From: CAZJLN01 sp964540765
Lineage (GTDB): Bacteria; Chloroflexota; Anaerolineae; Anaerolineales; Anaerolineaceae
Direction of reading: 5' to 3'
Assembly: GCA_964540765.1 (NCBI GenBank)
Contig: CAZINW010000041.1
Coordinates: 1 to 17,454, forward strand
DNA: 17,454 nt
Both the position numbers and the translations under genes were made by a program. The notes below the pieces were generated by a model that saw only the letters and a program-made list of their open reading frames with translations, searched no databases and was not told the origin of the DNA. Of the stretch, positions 8,390 to 15,577 are shown in pieces (the first letter of the stretch is position 1; every line of letters starts with the position of its first letter).

Positions 8390-8420
8390 GTGTCAGAACA
8401 AGGTTCCCATGTGTTAAAAT
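8390..8420 (+). promoter_or_regulatory. Possible promoter of the aldolase-flavodiiron operon
   Basis: TGTTAAAAT at 8412-8420 is an extended -10 (TG-n plus TAAAAT, 5 of 6). The best -35 is GTGTCA at 8390-8395 (4 of 6), with a long 19-nt spacer. A start near 8427 would give a leader of about 60 nt before the ATG at 8487. The extended -10 may suffice alone. Confidence 0.38.
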
Positions 8421-8486
8421 AGTTTATGAGAATATGCCTTAAAATATTAATTTTTGAAAATATCATTGAGCGGAATAGGAGTAAAA

Positions 8487-9437
8487 ATGATCGTAACAAC
8501 CAAAAAATTGTTCGAAGTTGCGTATGGTAAGTATGCCATCGGTGCGTATAACATCAACAACCTTGAACAGACCATGGGACTTTTCCGTGGAAATCTTGCA
8601 TCCCAAGCACCGTTCATCATTCAAATCAGCAAAGGTGCGCGTTCTTTTACCAATAAATTGATGCTTGAAGGGCTTATTCGGGCAGCTGATCAGGTTTTCC
8701 CTGAAGCGGTTTTTGCAGTCCACCTTGATCACGGTGACGAAGAAACCTGCTACGACTGCATCAAATCAGGATTTTACAGCTCTGTCATGGTTGATGCCAG
8801 CCATGCTCCCTTTGATGAGAATATTGCCATCACACGCCGCGTGGCGGATGCAGCTCATGCAAAAGGCATTGTCGTTGAGGCTGAACTCGGGCAGTTGGGT
8901 GGCGTCGAGGAGCATGTTAAGGTTTCTGAGGCTGATGCAAAGTTGACTGATCCTGAACAGGCGCGTGAATTTGTGGAAAGATCTGGCTGTGATTCGCTGG
9001 CTGTAGCCATCGGAACCAGTCATGGTGCCTTTAAATTCTCAGGTACGCAATCATTACACTTCGAGGTGCTTGGAGAGATCCAAAAACGCTTGCCAGGATT
9101 TCCTTTGGTAATGCACGGTTCAAGTTCTGTTCCTCAGGAAGAGGTAGCACGGATCAATGCTGCCGGCGGTAAACTTGCAGGTGCCAGGGGCGTGGACGCA
9201 ACCCAATTCCATCAGGCTGCAAAATTAGGCGTCACCAAGATCAACATTGATACGGATGGTCGCCTGGTTTGGACGCGTGTTCATCGTGAATTCTTCCGTG
9301 ATTACCCTGAAAAATTTGACCTGCGTGACCCCGGTAAAATCTTTATGAGTGAATATGCAAAGTTTATCGAGCAAAAGAATGATTACTTGGGGAGTGCTGG
9401 TCAATTGCCAGAAGTTAAAAAATATTTAGGTCTGTAA
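8487..9437 (+). CDS. fba: Class II (zinc-dependent) fructose-bisphosphate aldolase
   Basis: This cytosolic enzyme of glycolysis and gluconeogenesis interconverts fructose-1,6-bisphosphate with dihydroxyacetone phosphate and glyceraldehyde-3-phosphate. The 316-aa product has the class II signatures: AYNINNLEQ near residue 19, HLDHGDE with D81 (catalytic acid/base position) and H82 (zinc), VEAELGQLGG with E133, and GTSHG with zinc ligand H179. MHGSSSVP has zinc ligand H210, and NIDTD at 253-257 binds phosphate. ATG at 8487 is chosen over 8454 because AGGAG at 8477-8481 lies 5 nt before it and family members start MIVTTKKLF-like. It ends 9 nt before the flavodiiron gene with no terminator between, so the two are almost surely one transcript. 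Tagatose-bisphosphate aldolases share the fold, but fructose-bisphosphate is the default call. Confidence 0.92.
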   Translation: MIVTTKKLFEVAYGKYAIGAYNINNLEQTMGLFRGNLASQAPFIIQISKGARSFTNKLMLEGLIRAADQVFPEAVFAVHLDHGDEETCYDCIKSGFYSSVMVDASHAPFDENIAITRRVADAAHAKGIVVEAELGQLGGVEEHVKVSEADAKLTDPEQAREFVERSGCDSLAVAIGTSHGAFKFSGTQSLHFEVLGEIQKRLPGFPLVMHGSSSVPQEEVARINAAGGKLAGARGVDATQFHQAAKLGVTKINIDTDGRLVWTRVHREFFRDYPEKFDLRDPGKIFMSEYAKFIEQKNDYLGSAGQLPEVKKYLGL

Positions 9438-9446
9438 AGGTTTCAT

Positions 9447-10655
9447 ATGCATCCTGTAGAGATTAAACCAGGTATCTATTGGACCGGCATCAATGACCGG
9501 TCAACTGAATTGTTTGAAGGCTTGTGGCCTATCTTGCATCAGGGCGTATCCTATAATGCCTATGTCATTAAGGATGAGAAAAATGTACTGATTGATCTCT
9601 CGAAAGAGACATTTACCGATGATTTCATCCAGCAGATTTCAGAGATCATCAACCCCGCTGATTTGGATTATGTCATTGTCAATCATATGGAGCCGGACCA
9701 TTCGGGCGCATTGAACCGGTTGCTTGAGTTGGCACCCCATGCGAGGTTGATTGGCATGCCCAAAGCCATCCAGATGGTCAAGGATTTCTATAATATTACA
9801 GAAAATGTAGAAGCACTTTCGAACGGTCAGACGCTTTCATTGGGTAAGCATACCCTCCAATTTATCTACACACCCATGGTACACTGGCCTGAGACAATGG
9901 TCACTTACGACATCGCAGAGAAAGTACTCTTTTCATGTGATGCTTTTGGCAGCTTTGGTGCTCTTGATGGCACCATCTTTGATGATACAAGCGCTGACCT
10001 GCACTTTTATGAAACCGAAGCCCTGCGCTATTATACAAATATTGTGGCAGCATTCAGCAAGCATGTCTTGTCTGCCATTGAAAAACTTAAGGACGTTGCC
10101 ATAGAAGTGATTGCCCCATCCCATGGGTTGGTTTGGCGGAAGGATCCGGCACAGATTTTAAACCTCTATAAAAAGTGGGCTACCTATGGCAGCCAACCCG
10201 CAGAGCCAGGTGTGACATTGCTTTATGGCTCCATGTACCGTAATACGGAACATGCCATGAATTATGCCGCTGAAGCAGTTGCCAAGGAAGGTGTGCCTGT
10301 TGAAGTCTTTGATGTGGGTGTCACCCAGACCAGTTTTATTTTGCCATCTTTATGGACCAGGCGAGGCGTTCTGATTGCTGCACCCACTTATGAGCGCAAA
10401 ATGTTCCCTCCCATGGCCAATATGCTCTCAATGGCAGCCTTGAAGGGTGTCAATAAGAAAATAGCCGGGTATTTTGGCAGTTTTGCCTGGTCAGGTGGTG
10501 CCAAAGCTGAGTTCGACCATTATGCTGAGCAAATGTCATGGGATGTGTTGGGATCTGTTGAGTTTGTCGGCAGTGCCAAACCCGATCAAATTAAAGCTAT
10601 TGTGGATTTGGCTACTCAGGTTGCACTAAAAGTAAAGGAGTTATCTGAAGTTTAA
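9447..10655 (+). CDS. Flavodiiron protein (FprA-type A-type flavoprotein)
   Basis: The enzyme reduces O2 to water, or NO to N2O, in the cytoplasm using electrons from rubredoxin or F420-type donors, protecting anaerobes. The 402-aa product has a metallo-beta-lactamase-like domain with every diiron ligand: H80-x-E82-x-D84-H85, H146, D165 and H226. From about residue 256 a flavodoxin domain follows, with LLYGSMYRNTEHAM forming the FMN phosphate loop. There is no C-terminal rubredoxin or NADH-oxidoreductase extension, so a separate partner is needed; none is in the window. AAAGG at 9436-9440 precedes ATG 9447 by 6 nt and overlaps the aldolase stop, which would couple translation. O2 or NO preference cannot be told from the sequence. 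Confidence 0.94.
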   Translation: MHPVEIKPGIYWTGINDRSTELFEGLWPILHQGVSYNAYVIKDEKNVLIDLSKETFTDDFIQQISEIINPADLDYVIVNHMEPDHSGALNRLLELAPHARLIGMPKAIQMVKDFYNITENVEALSNGQTLSLGKHTLQFIYTPMVHWPETMVTYDIAEKVLFSCDAFGSFGALDGTIFDDTSADLHFYETEALRYYTNIVAAFSKHVLSAIEKLKDVAIEVIAPSHGLVWRKDPAQILNLYKKWATYGSQPAEPGVTLLYGSMYRNTEHAMNYAAEAVAKEGVPVEVFDVGVTQTSFILPSLWTRRGVLIAAPTYERKMFPPMANMLSMAALKGVNKKIAGYFGSFAWSGGAKAEFDHYAEQMSWDVLGSVEFVGSAKPDQIKAIVDLATQVALKVKELSEV

Positions 10656-10678
10656 ACCATTCTTCATGAATTAAATTC

Positions 10679-10711
10679 AGCCCCTGAAATCATTCAAGGG
10701 GCTTTTTTTTT
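10679..10711 (+). terminator. Intrinsic terminator after the flavodiiron gene
   Basis: AGCCCCT at 10679-10685 pairs with AGGGGCT at 10697-10703. The stem is extended by GAA/TTC past a one-base bulge, with a 4-nt ATCA loop, and is followed by a run of nine T (10703-10711). It lies 24 nt after the stop codon and closes the aldolase-flavodiiron operon. Confidence 0.9.
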
Positions 10712-10906
10712 GCATTGAGGAAAGTGCTGAAATAAAAGCGATGTAAATATGCAATTGCTTTTAAACTTTCCAAGCCTGATGGAATAAACTTTTTATTCTT
10801 GCTGCTATCGTGAAAGGAGATGATGAACAATTATGATAAACAGAAACTTAAACGATATTATCACACCACGTTAACCTATCATTGATTTGGCGTTAAATTG
10901 CATATG
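10712..10906 (+). other. Non-coding upstream region of the pst operon
   Basis: AT-rich DNA between the terminator and the pstS promoter. It holds two of the GTTAA repeats described separately, and a 21-codon frame (10820-10885) with AAAGGAG directly before its ATG. No tRNA-like fold or riboswitch signature was recognised. Confidence 0.5.
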
Positions 10907-10935
10907 TTAACATCATAAAGTATCAAAGTTAAAAT
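10870..10935 (+). repeat. Four GTTAA repeats over the pstS promoter, candidate PhoP/PhoB-type sites
   Basis: GTTAACCT (10870), GTTAAATT (10892), GTTAACAT (10906) and GTTAAAAT (10928) lie in one orientation with start-to-start steps of 22, 14 and 22 nt. The 22-nt steps equal two helical turns. PhoP of Bacillus binds TTAACA-like repeats at 11-nt steps, so this resembles a Pho-type operator. The region is AT-rich and the 14-nt step is off register, so chance cannot be excluded. Confidence 0.42.
10907..10935 (+). promoter_or_regulatory. Sigma70-type promoter of the pstSCAB-phoU operon
   Basis: TTAACA (10907-10912, 5 of 6) and TAAAAT (10930-10935, 5 of 6) are separated by exactly 17 nt. Transcription would begin near 10942, a few bases before the AAGGAG ribosome-binding site at 10945-10950, so the leader is very short. 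The -35 coincides with the third GTTAA repeat, which fits control by a regulator bound at or near the -35. Confidence 0.6.
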
Positions 10936-10958
10936 TTCTATACCAAGGAGTAGAAAAA

Positions 10959-11834
10959 ATGCGTCGTACTTTAATTATCGTAGTCTTGCTTTCAGCACTT
11001 TTGCTGACTTCGTGCGGCACGGCTGCCTCAACAGAAGAAGTTGCCACCCCGGTCGCTCCTACTGATGAGATATCCTTCGCCGCTGGAGATACTATGTCCG
11101 GTTCAATCAGCATTGCTGGATCAACCACCGTTCAACCTTTGGCCGAGTTGTTTGCCGAAGCCTTCATGGCTGCCAATCCCGATGTTTCCATTGATGTTCA
11201 GGGTGGCGGTTCCAGTGTGGGAGTCAAAGCTGCTGGTGAAGCCACGTCTGATATAGGGACAGCTTCCCGCGAGATCAAGGACGAAGAGAAAACCGAATTT
11301 CCCGATTTGCAGGTCTTTATCATCGCCCGTGATGGTATCGCCGTTATTACCAATGCTGATGTCCCTGTGGAAGGATTGACCCTTGACCAGGTGCGTGGCA
11401 TCTTCTCTGGCGGAGTCACCAACTGGAATGAAGTTGGTGGACCAGACGAAGTGATCATTGTAGTGTCCCGTGAAGAAGGTTCCGGCACCCGTGATGCTTT
11501 CCAGGAAATGGTGATGGGCAAGGATATACTCATCACAGAGAACGCCATCCTTCAGCCCTCCAATGGTGCAGTTCGTACCACTGTTTCCACCACACCCTTC
11601 TCGATAGGATACCTGTCTTTCGGGTACCTGGATGAGAGTGTTAAAGCTCTCACAGTTGATGGCATAGTCCCGACCGAAGAAAATGCTTCCAATGGCACCT
11701 ACCCGGTTGTGCGTCCCTTGAACATGTTGACCAATGGTGAGCCCCAGGGTGTTGTCAAGGCCTTTCTGGATTACATTCTGAGTGCAGATGGTCAGGCTGT
11801 TGTTAAAGAAGAAGGTTACATCCCTGTCAAGTAG
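10959..11834 (+). CDS. pstS: Phosphate ABC transporter, substrate-binding lipoprotein PstS
   Basis: The lipoprotein binds phosphate outside the membrane and delivers it to PstCA. The 291-aa precursor has a short signal peptide ending in lipobox LLTSC, so Cys19 is lipidated, followed by a short Ala/Thr/Glu/Pro linker. The mature domain has the phosphate-pocket segments AGSTTVQPLAE, GGGSSVGVKA, DIGTASREI and GSGTRDAF, in the order known for PstS, and the C terminus EEGYIPVK. At about 270 mature residues it is the compact form found in many Gram-positive and Chloroflexota-like genomes rather than the longer E. coli form. AAGGAG at 10945-10950 is spaced 8 nt from the ATG. It is the first gene of the operon, separated from pstC by a strong hairpin that may keep its mRNA level above the membrane genes. 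Confidence 0.96.
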   Translation: MRRTLIIVVLLSALLLTSCGTAASTEEVATPVAPTDEISFAAGDTMSGSISIAGSTTVQPLAELFAEAFMAANPDVSIDVQGGGSSVGVKAAGEATSDIGTASREIKDEEKTEFPDLQVFIIARDGIAVITNADVPVEGLTLDQVRGIFSGGVTNWNEVGGPDEVIIVVSREEGSGTRDAFQEMVMGKDILITENAILQPSNGAVRTTVSTTPFSIGYLSFGYLDESVKALTVDGIVPTEENASNGTYPVVRPLNMLTNGEPQGVVKAFLDYILSADGQAVVKEEGYIPVK

Positions 11835-11876
11835 TTCATAAGAACTATTCATGAATTGATAGTTACAATATGATAA

Positions 11877-11909
11877 TTGGCGTCCCTCTCTTTTGGAGGG
11901 GAACGCCAA
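11877..11909 (+). promoter_or_regulatory. Strong hairpin between pstS and pstC
   Basis: TTGGCGT (11877-11883) pairs with ACGCCAA (11903-11909) and CCCTC (11884-11888) with GAGGG (11896-11900): 12 base pairs with a 2-nt bulge and a 7-nt loop. No T run follows, so it is not a standard terminator. Its place after the first gene suggests a 3' barrier that stabilises pstS mRNA or weakens read-through. A weaker stem AGTTC/GAACT lies at about 11833-11846. Confidence 0.65.
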
Positions 11910-11950
11910 AATGCTGATAAAATTAAGAATATGCTTGGTGTGGAGTGAGT

Positions 11951-12844
11951 ATGCAACGAAAATATACGGTAGAAAAGGGAGTTAGAAACCTTTTATTTAT
12001 CAGTGCAATGATCTCCATCATCATTGTTTTTTTGATCGCTATTTTCATTTTCCGAGAAAGTCTGCTTGCTTTCAAAGAAGTGGGTCTGAAATCAATGCTA
12101 TTTGAAACTGTCTGGCGTCCCGGGCAGGATCAATATGGCATTTTGGCAATGATTGTTGGGTCTGTTACAGTGACAATTCTTGCCATTTTGCTTGGTGTAC
12201 CCTTGGCATTGGGTGGGGCCATCTTCCTGGCGGAAGTGGCGCCTAAAGTTGTACAGGCTGTGGTTCGTCCTGCAATACAACTTCTGGCAGGTATTCCCTC
12301 GGTAGTTTATGGTTTGTTTGGAATGGTTGTTCTGGTGCCCCTGATGCGAAAGATCCCTGTGCCTGGGAATTCCGGCTATGGTTTGTTGGCAGCCGCAATC
12401 GTATTGGCAGTGATGATCCTTCCCACAATTGCCAGTGTGTCAGAAGATGCCATTCGTGCAGTCCCGCAAAGCTACAAGCAGGCCTCACTGGCATTAGGTG
12501 CCACGAACTGGCAAACCATCGTTAAGGTGACCCTCCCTGCTGCCCGCTCTGGCATCATTGCTGCTCTAATTTTAGGCGTAGGTCGTGCGCTCGGTGAAAC
12601 GATGGCAATGATCATGGTGATTGGTAATTCTGCGATCATGCCTACCCCGCTGACTGATAATCCGTTGACACTTGTCTTGCGCCAGGCCCGCACTCTGACT
12701 GGCAATATTGCCGTAGAGATCAGCTATGCTACTGGCATCCATGAAAGCGCCTTGTTTGCGACTGGGGTTGTATTGTTCGTGATGATCATGATTGTGAACA
12801 TCTCTGCCCGTTTACTGATGCGCGATCGAAGCAAGAGCCATTAA
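11951..12844 (+). CDS. pstC: Phosphate ABC transporter permease PstC
   Basis: One of two membrane subunits forming the phosphate channel. The 297-aa product has six hydrophobic segments. Its conserved cytoplasmic coupling loop, QASLALGATNWQTIVKVTLP, contacts the ATPase. LLAGIPSVVYGLFG and GRALGETMAM are PstC family blocks. ATG at 11951 is preferred over GTG at 11945 because GGAG at 11942-11945 then has 5-nt spacing; the alternative would add only two residues. A 20-nt gap separates it from pstA. Confidence 0.95.
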   Translation: MQRKYTVEKGVRNLLFISAMISIIIVFLIAIFIFRESLLAFKEVGLKSMLFETVWRPGQDQYGILAMIVGSVTVTILAILLGVPLALGGAIFLAEVAPKVVQAVVRPAIQLLAGIPSVVYGLFGMVVLVPLMRKIPVPGNSGYGLLAAAIVLAVMILPTIASVSEDAIRAVPQSYKQASLALGATNWQTIVKVTLPAARSGIIAALILGVGRALGETMAMIMVIGNSAIMPTPLTDNPLTLVLRQARTLTGNIAVEISYATGIHESALFATGVVLFVMIMIVNISARLLMRDRSKSH

Positions 12845-12864
12845 CTTGAGATTACAGGTAAAAC

Positions 12865-13800
12865 ATGAAGAACCATAATAACGCATTAGAAATGAATCAT
12901 GAAAACAACCTGTTCAAGAAGAATCAATCCAACCTAAAATCCAGGCATCTCACGCAAAAAGCCTTCTATACGATATTATGGATTGGCGGAATTATTACCA
13001 TCCTGATCTTGTTGGCAGTAGTGGGGTATGTCGTTGGTCAAGGTATTAAGGTAATTGACTGGCAGTTTCTTTCCACGCCTCCCAAGGGGGGGCTTTCTGG
13101 CGAAGGTGGTATCTCAACTACCATTGTTACCACATTCTACCTGGTGTTTCTAACCATTTTGATCGCTGCACCTCTGGGTGTGGGAGCCGCCATTTATTTG
13201 GTGGAATATGCGGGAGACACCAGTATTTCCTCAAAATTCCTGCAACGCCTGATCCAATTCGCACATTTTGGTGTGGAAACACTGGCTGGCATCCCATCCA
13301 TTATTTTTGGTCTTTTTGGCTATGCCCTGTTTGTATCTGCGATGCATTTTGGCTTTTCATTACTTTCAGCCAGCCTGGCGGGTGCTTGCCTGGTATTACC
13401 GACCATTATTCGCACGACAGAGGAAGCCTTACTGACCGTGCCTAGCAGTTATCGGGAGGGCAGTCTTGCGTTGGGCGCTACCAAATGGCAGACTGTATAT
13501 AAAGTGGTTCTGCCTGCTGCACTACCAGGGGTTATCACCGGCATCATCCTGAGTGTGGGACGCATTGTGAGTGAAACCGCGGTATTCTATGTAACCCTGG
13601 GCGGCAGCTACCGTATGCCAACGTCCATCATGTCCAGCGGTCGCACCATGGCATTACATTTATATTACCTTGCAATGGATACCAATGCTTTTGATAAAGC
13701 CATGGGAACAGGCGCAATTCTGATCATCAGCATCATTCTTATAAACCTTCTTATCAATTTCTTATCCCGTAAATTAACAGCAGGAGTACGAGAGATTTAA
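12865..13800 (+). CDS. pstA: Phosphate ABC transporter permease PstA
   Basis: The second channel subunit, 311 aa, with six hydrophobic segments and the coupling loop EGSLALGATKWQTVYKVVLP. ETLAGIPSIIFGLFGYALF and GRIVSETAVFYVTLGG are typical of PstA. A polar, Asn/Lys-rich N-terminal tail of about 38 residues precedes the first membrane helix and is longer than usual. ATG 12892 would shorten it by nine residues, and the Shine-Dalgarno before 12865 (AGGT) is weak, so the exact start is uncertain. The stop TAA shares its last base with the ATG of pstB (TAATG), implying translational coupling. Confidence 0.94.
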   Translation: MKNHNNALEMNHENNLFKKNQSNLKSRHLTQKAFYTILWIGGIITILILLAVVGYVVGQGIKVIDWQFLSTPPKGGLSGEGGISTTIVTTFYLVFLTILIAAPLGVGAAIYLVEYAGDTSISSKFLQRLIQFAHFGVETLAGIPSIIFGLFGYALFVSAMHFGFSLLSASLAGACLVLPTIIRTTEEALLTVPSSYREGSLALGATKWQTVYKVVLPAALPGVITGIILSVGRIVSETAVFYVTLGGSYRMPTSIMSSGRTMALHLYYLAMDTNAFDKAMGTGAILIISIILINLLINFLSRKLTAGVREI

Positions 13801-14567
13801 TGAACAACATTAAACTTGAAACCAGGAATTACAGCCTGAGCTATGGCAAATTCCGTGCGCTTGAAAATATCAATATGCAAATCCAGGAAAAGCAGGTCAC
13901 TGCTTTGATTGGCCCTTCCGGTTGCGGTAAAAGTACCTTCCTGCGCACATTCAATCGTATGAATGATCTTATCCCTGGTGTTACCGTTGAAGGTGAAGCG
14001 ACCATTGATGGAGAGAATATTTTCAAAATGGATGTGGTCAACCTTCGTCAGCAGGTTGGCATGGTTTTCCAAAAGCCAAATCCATTTCCCAAATCGATTT
14101 TTGATAATGTTGCCTATGGTCCGCGCGTCAATGGTCTGAAAGATCGCAATCAATTAAATGAACTGGTCGAGCTCAGTTTGCGTGGAGCAGCTTTATGGGA
14201 TGAAGTCAAGGATGATCTCAACAAGTCTGGTCTGGCGCTCTCCGGCGGTCAGCAGCAACGGCTGTGCATCGCCCGTGTCCTTGCTGTTGAACCCAGTGTG
14301 ATCCTGATGGATGAACCGGCAGCCTCTCTTGACCCGATAGCCACCCTGCGTATTGAAGAACTGATCCGCGAATTGGCAAAGAATTATACGATTGTGATCG
14401 TGACGCACAATATGCAACAAGCTGGACGGGTATCGGATTACACCGCATTTTTTTACACTGATGAAAGCCGTACCGGTCAATTAATTGAGTTTGACTTGAC
14501 TCGCATTATGTTCACCAACCCCAAAGATAAACGCACTGAAGATTACATTACCGGGAGATTTGGGTAA
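13800..14567 (+). CDS. pstB: Phosphate ABC transporter ATP-binding protein PstB
   Basis: The ATPase subunit that powers phosphate import on the cytoplasmic face. The 255-aa length is standard. Walker A GPSGCGKST is at 38-46, followed by FNRMNDLIPG (typical of PstB), the Q-loop in VFQKPNPFP and the signature LSGGQQQR at 147-154. Walker B with catalytic Glu is VILMDEP at 167-173, and the switch His is H203 in VTHNMQQA. The D-loop reads AASLDP where many PstB proteins have CSALDP, a harmless-looking change. It overlaps pstA and phoU by one base on each side. AGGAG at 13782-13786 and GAGAG at 13790-13794 lie inside the end of pstA. Confidence 0.97.
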   Translation: MNNIKLETRNYSLSYGKFRALENINMQIQEKQVTALIGPSGCGKSTFLRTFNRMNDLIPGVTVEGEATIDGENIFKMDVVNLRQQVGMVFQKPNPFPKSIFDNVAYGPRVNGLKDRNQLNELVELSLRGAALWDEVKDDLNKSGLALSGGQQQRLCIARVLAVEPSVILMDEPAASLDPIATLRIEELIRELAKNYTIVIVTHNMQQAGRVSDYTAFFYTDESRTGQLIEFDLTRIMFTNPKDKRTEDYITGRFG

Positions 14568-15220
14568 TGACCCGTGAAACTTTTGATAGAGAATTACAGG
14601 ACTTGCAGGACAAGGTGATTTTCCTGGGAAATCAGGTTTCCAAGATGATCATTGATTCTGTGCAATATCTTAAGGTGCGCGATTTGGAAGGGTCACGTCA
14701 GGTCATTGAAATCGATCGTCAAGTCAATGAACAGCGCTATGCCATCGAAGAAGAGGTTCTGACTTTGATTGCCTTGCGACAACCTGCTGCTGTTGATTTG
14801 CGCATTCTGGCTGCCATTTTGGAAATTGCAGGGGAATTGGAACGAATTGGCGACTATGCAAAAGGAGTTGGCAAGATTAATCTGCTGATTGGTGAAGAAA
14901 ACCTGATCAAGCCGATCATAGACCTGGAAACCATGGCTCAAAAGGTGCAATTCATGTTGAACCGCGCCCTGGTTGCCTTTATTTCCAGGGATATTAAGAC
15001 TGCCAGGGAGATTCCCAATGAAGATGATGAGGTTGACGCCCTTTATTACCAGGTCTATTGTGAATTATCCGCCCTGACCCTGGCAAGACCTTCCAGGCTG
15101 GAGCAATCGAATTACCTGCTATGGGCTGCCCATGACCTTGAGCGTGCAGCTGATCGGGTTATCAATCTGTGCGAGCGGATCATCTTCACCGTCACAGGCA
15201 AGTTTGAAGAGATCGATTGA
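14567..15220 (+). CDS. phoU: Phosphate transport regulator PhoU
   Basis: PhoU is a cytoplasmic all-helical protein that links the Pst transporter to Pho signalling and restrains phosphate uptake when phosphate is plentiful. The 217-aa product has the expected two repeats of a three-helix bundle. The metal-cluster motifs are ELERIGDYAKGV in the first repeat and DLERAADRVINLCERI in the second. The start overlaps the pstB stop by one base (TAATG), so the two are translationally coupled. It is the last gene of the operon. No phoR or phoB follows, and I see no clear intrinsic terminator after it. Confidence 0.94.
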   Translation: MTRETFDRELQDLQDKVIFLGNQVSKMIIDSVQYLKVRDLEGSRQVIEIDRQVNEQRYAIEEEVLTLIALRQPAAVDLRILAAILEIAGELERIGDYAKGVGKINLLIGEENLIKPIIDLETMAQKVQFMLNRALVAFISRDIKTAREIPNEDDEVDALYYQVYCELSALTLARPSRLEQSNYLLWAAHDLERAADRVINLCERIIFTVTGKFEEID

Positions 15221-15403
15221 ACTCGATTACCCGTCGGTTTTGATGGTAGAAAGTAGTCACTTCTTTGGAAACCACTTACAGCTATTTTAAGCAGAGGGAT
15301 TGAATTGGAAAGCTCTCCTGGCATAATAACTCCTTGTTCCTTAATGTAATCTCTTTGTATTACAATTAAGCTCAATTCCGAAAGGCGAATTGGCGCCGTG
15401 TTC

Positions 15404-15434
15404 TTGACAATTGCGTGAATAAGTCTGAGATACA
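15404..15434 (+). promoter_or_regulatory. Possible glnS promoter
   Basis: A perfect TTGACA (15404-15409) is followed by TG at 15426-15427 and GATACA (15429-15434) as an extended -10, with a long 19-nt spacer. Transcription from about 15441 would leave a leader of roughly 137 nt that includes both downstream hairpins. The -35 is strong, the -10 weak. Confidence 0.35.
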
Positions 15435-15445
15435 AGGAAAATTTA

Positions 15446-15521
15446 AGGCAAATGCCCTGGCGTTTTGCCTGAATCTGATCAAGTCCTCTGGGGTAAAGTT
15501 GCTTTTTAACCCGAAGGTTAA
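15446..15521 (+). promoter_or_regulatory. Two hairpins in the predicted glnS leader
   Basis: AGGCAAA (15446-15452) pairs with TTTGCCT (15464-15470) around an 11-nt loop that can itself form GCC/GGC. TTAACC (15506-15511) pairs with GGTTAA (15516-15521) around CGAA. Both lie between the likely promoter and the glnS start. A regulatory role is inferred from position only. Confidence 0.4.
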
Positions 15522-15577
15522 GCATTTTATGGAAAAAAGATGGTCAACAACGATATTCATAAGGCAGGAGTAGGACA

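Larger units (their letters stand above)
15221..15577 (+). other. 357-nt structured non-coding region between phoU and glnS
   Basis: No convincing gene is seen on either strand. It contains an inverted repeat TTAATGTAAT/ATTACAATTAA (15341-15369, one bulge), a TTGACA promoter element at 15404, and a hairpin AGGCAAA/TTTGCCT (15446-15470). A perfect TTAACC-CGAA-GGTTAA hairpin (15506-15521) lies further on, then the glnS ribosome-binding site. A near-palindrome GGAAAGCTCTCC lies at about 15307. No T-box sequence (GGTGGNACCGCG-like) or known riboswitch signature was found. Confidence 0.6.

Noticed and set aside
11121..11909. Long minus-strand frame opposite pstS (262 codons)
   Set aside because: A mirror of the pstS coding pattern with no ribosome site or family resemblance; pstS itself is certain.
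15221..15577. T-box leader before glnS
   Set aside because: No conserved T-box sequence or terminator/antiterminator pair followed by a T run was found.
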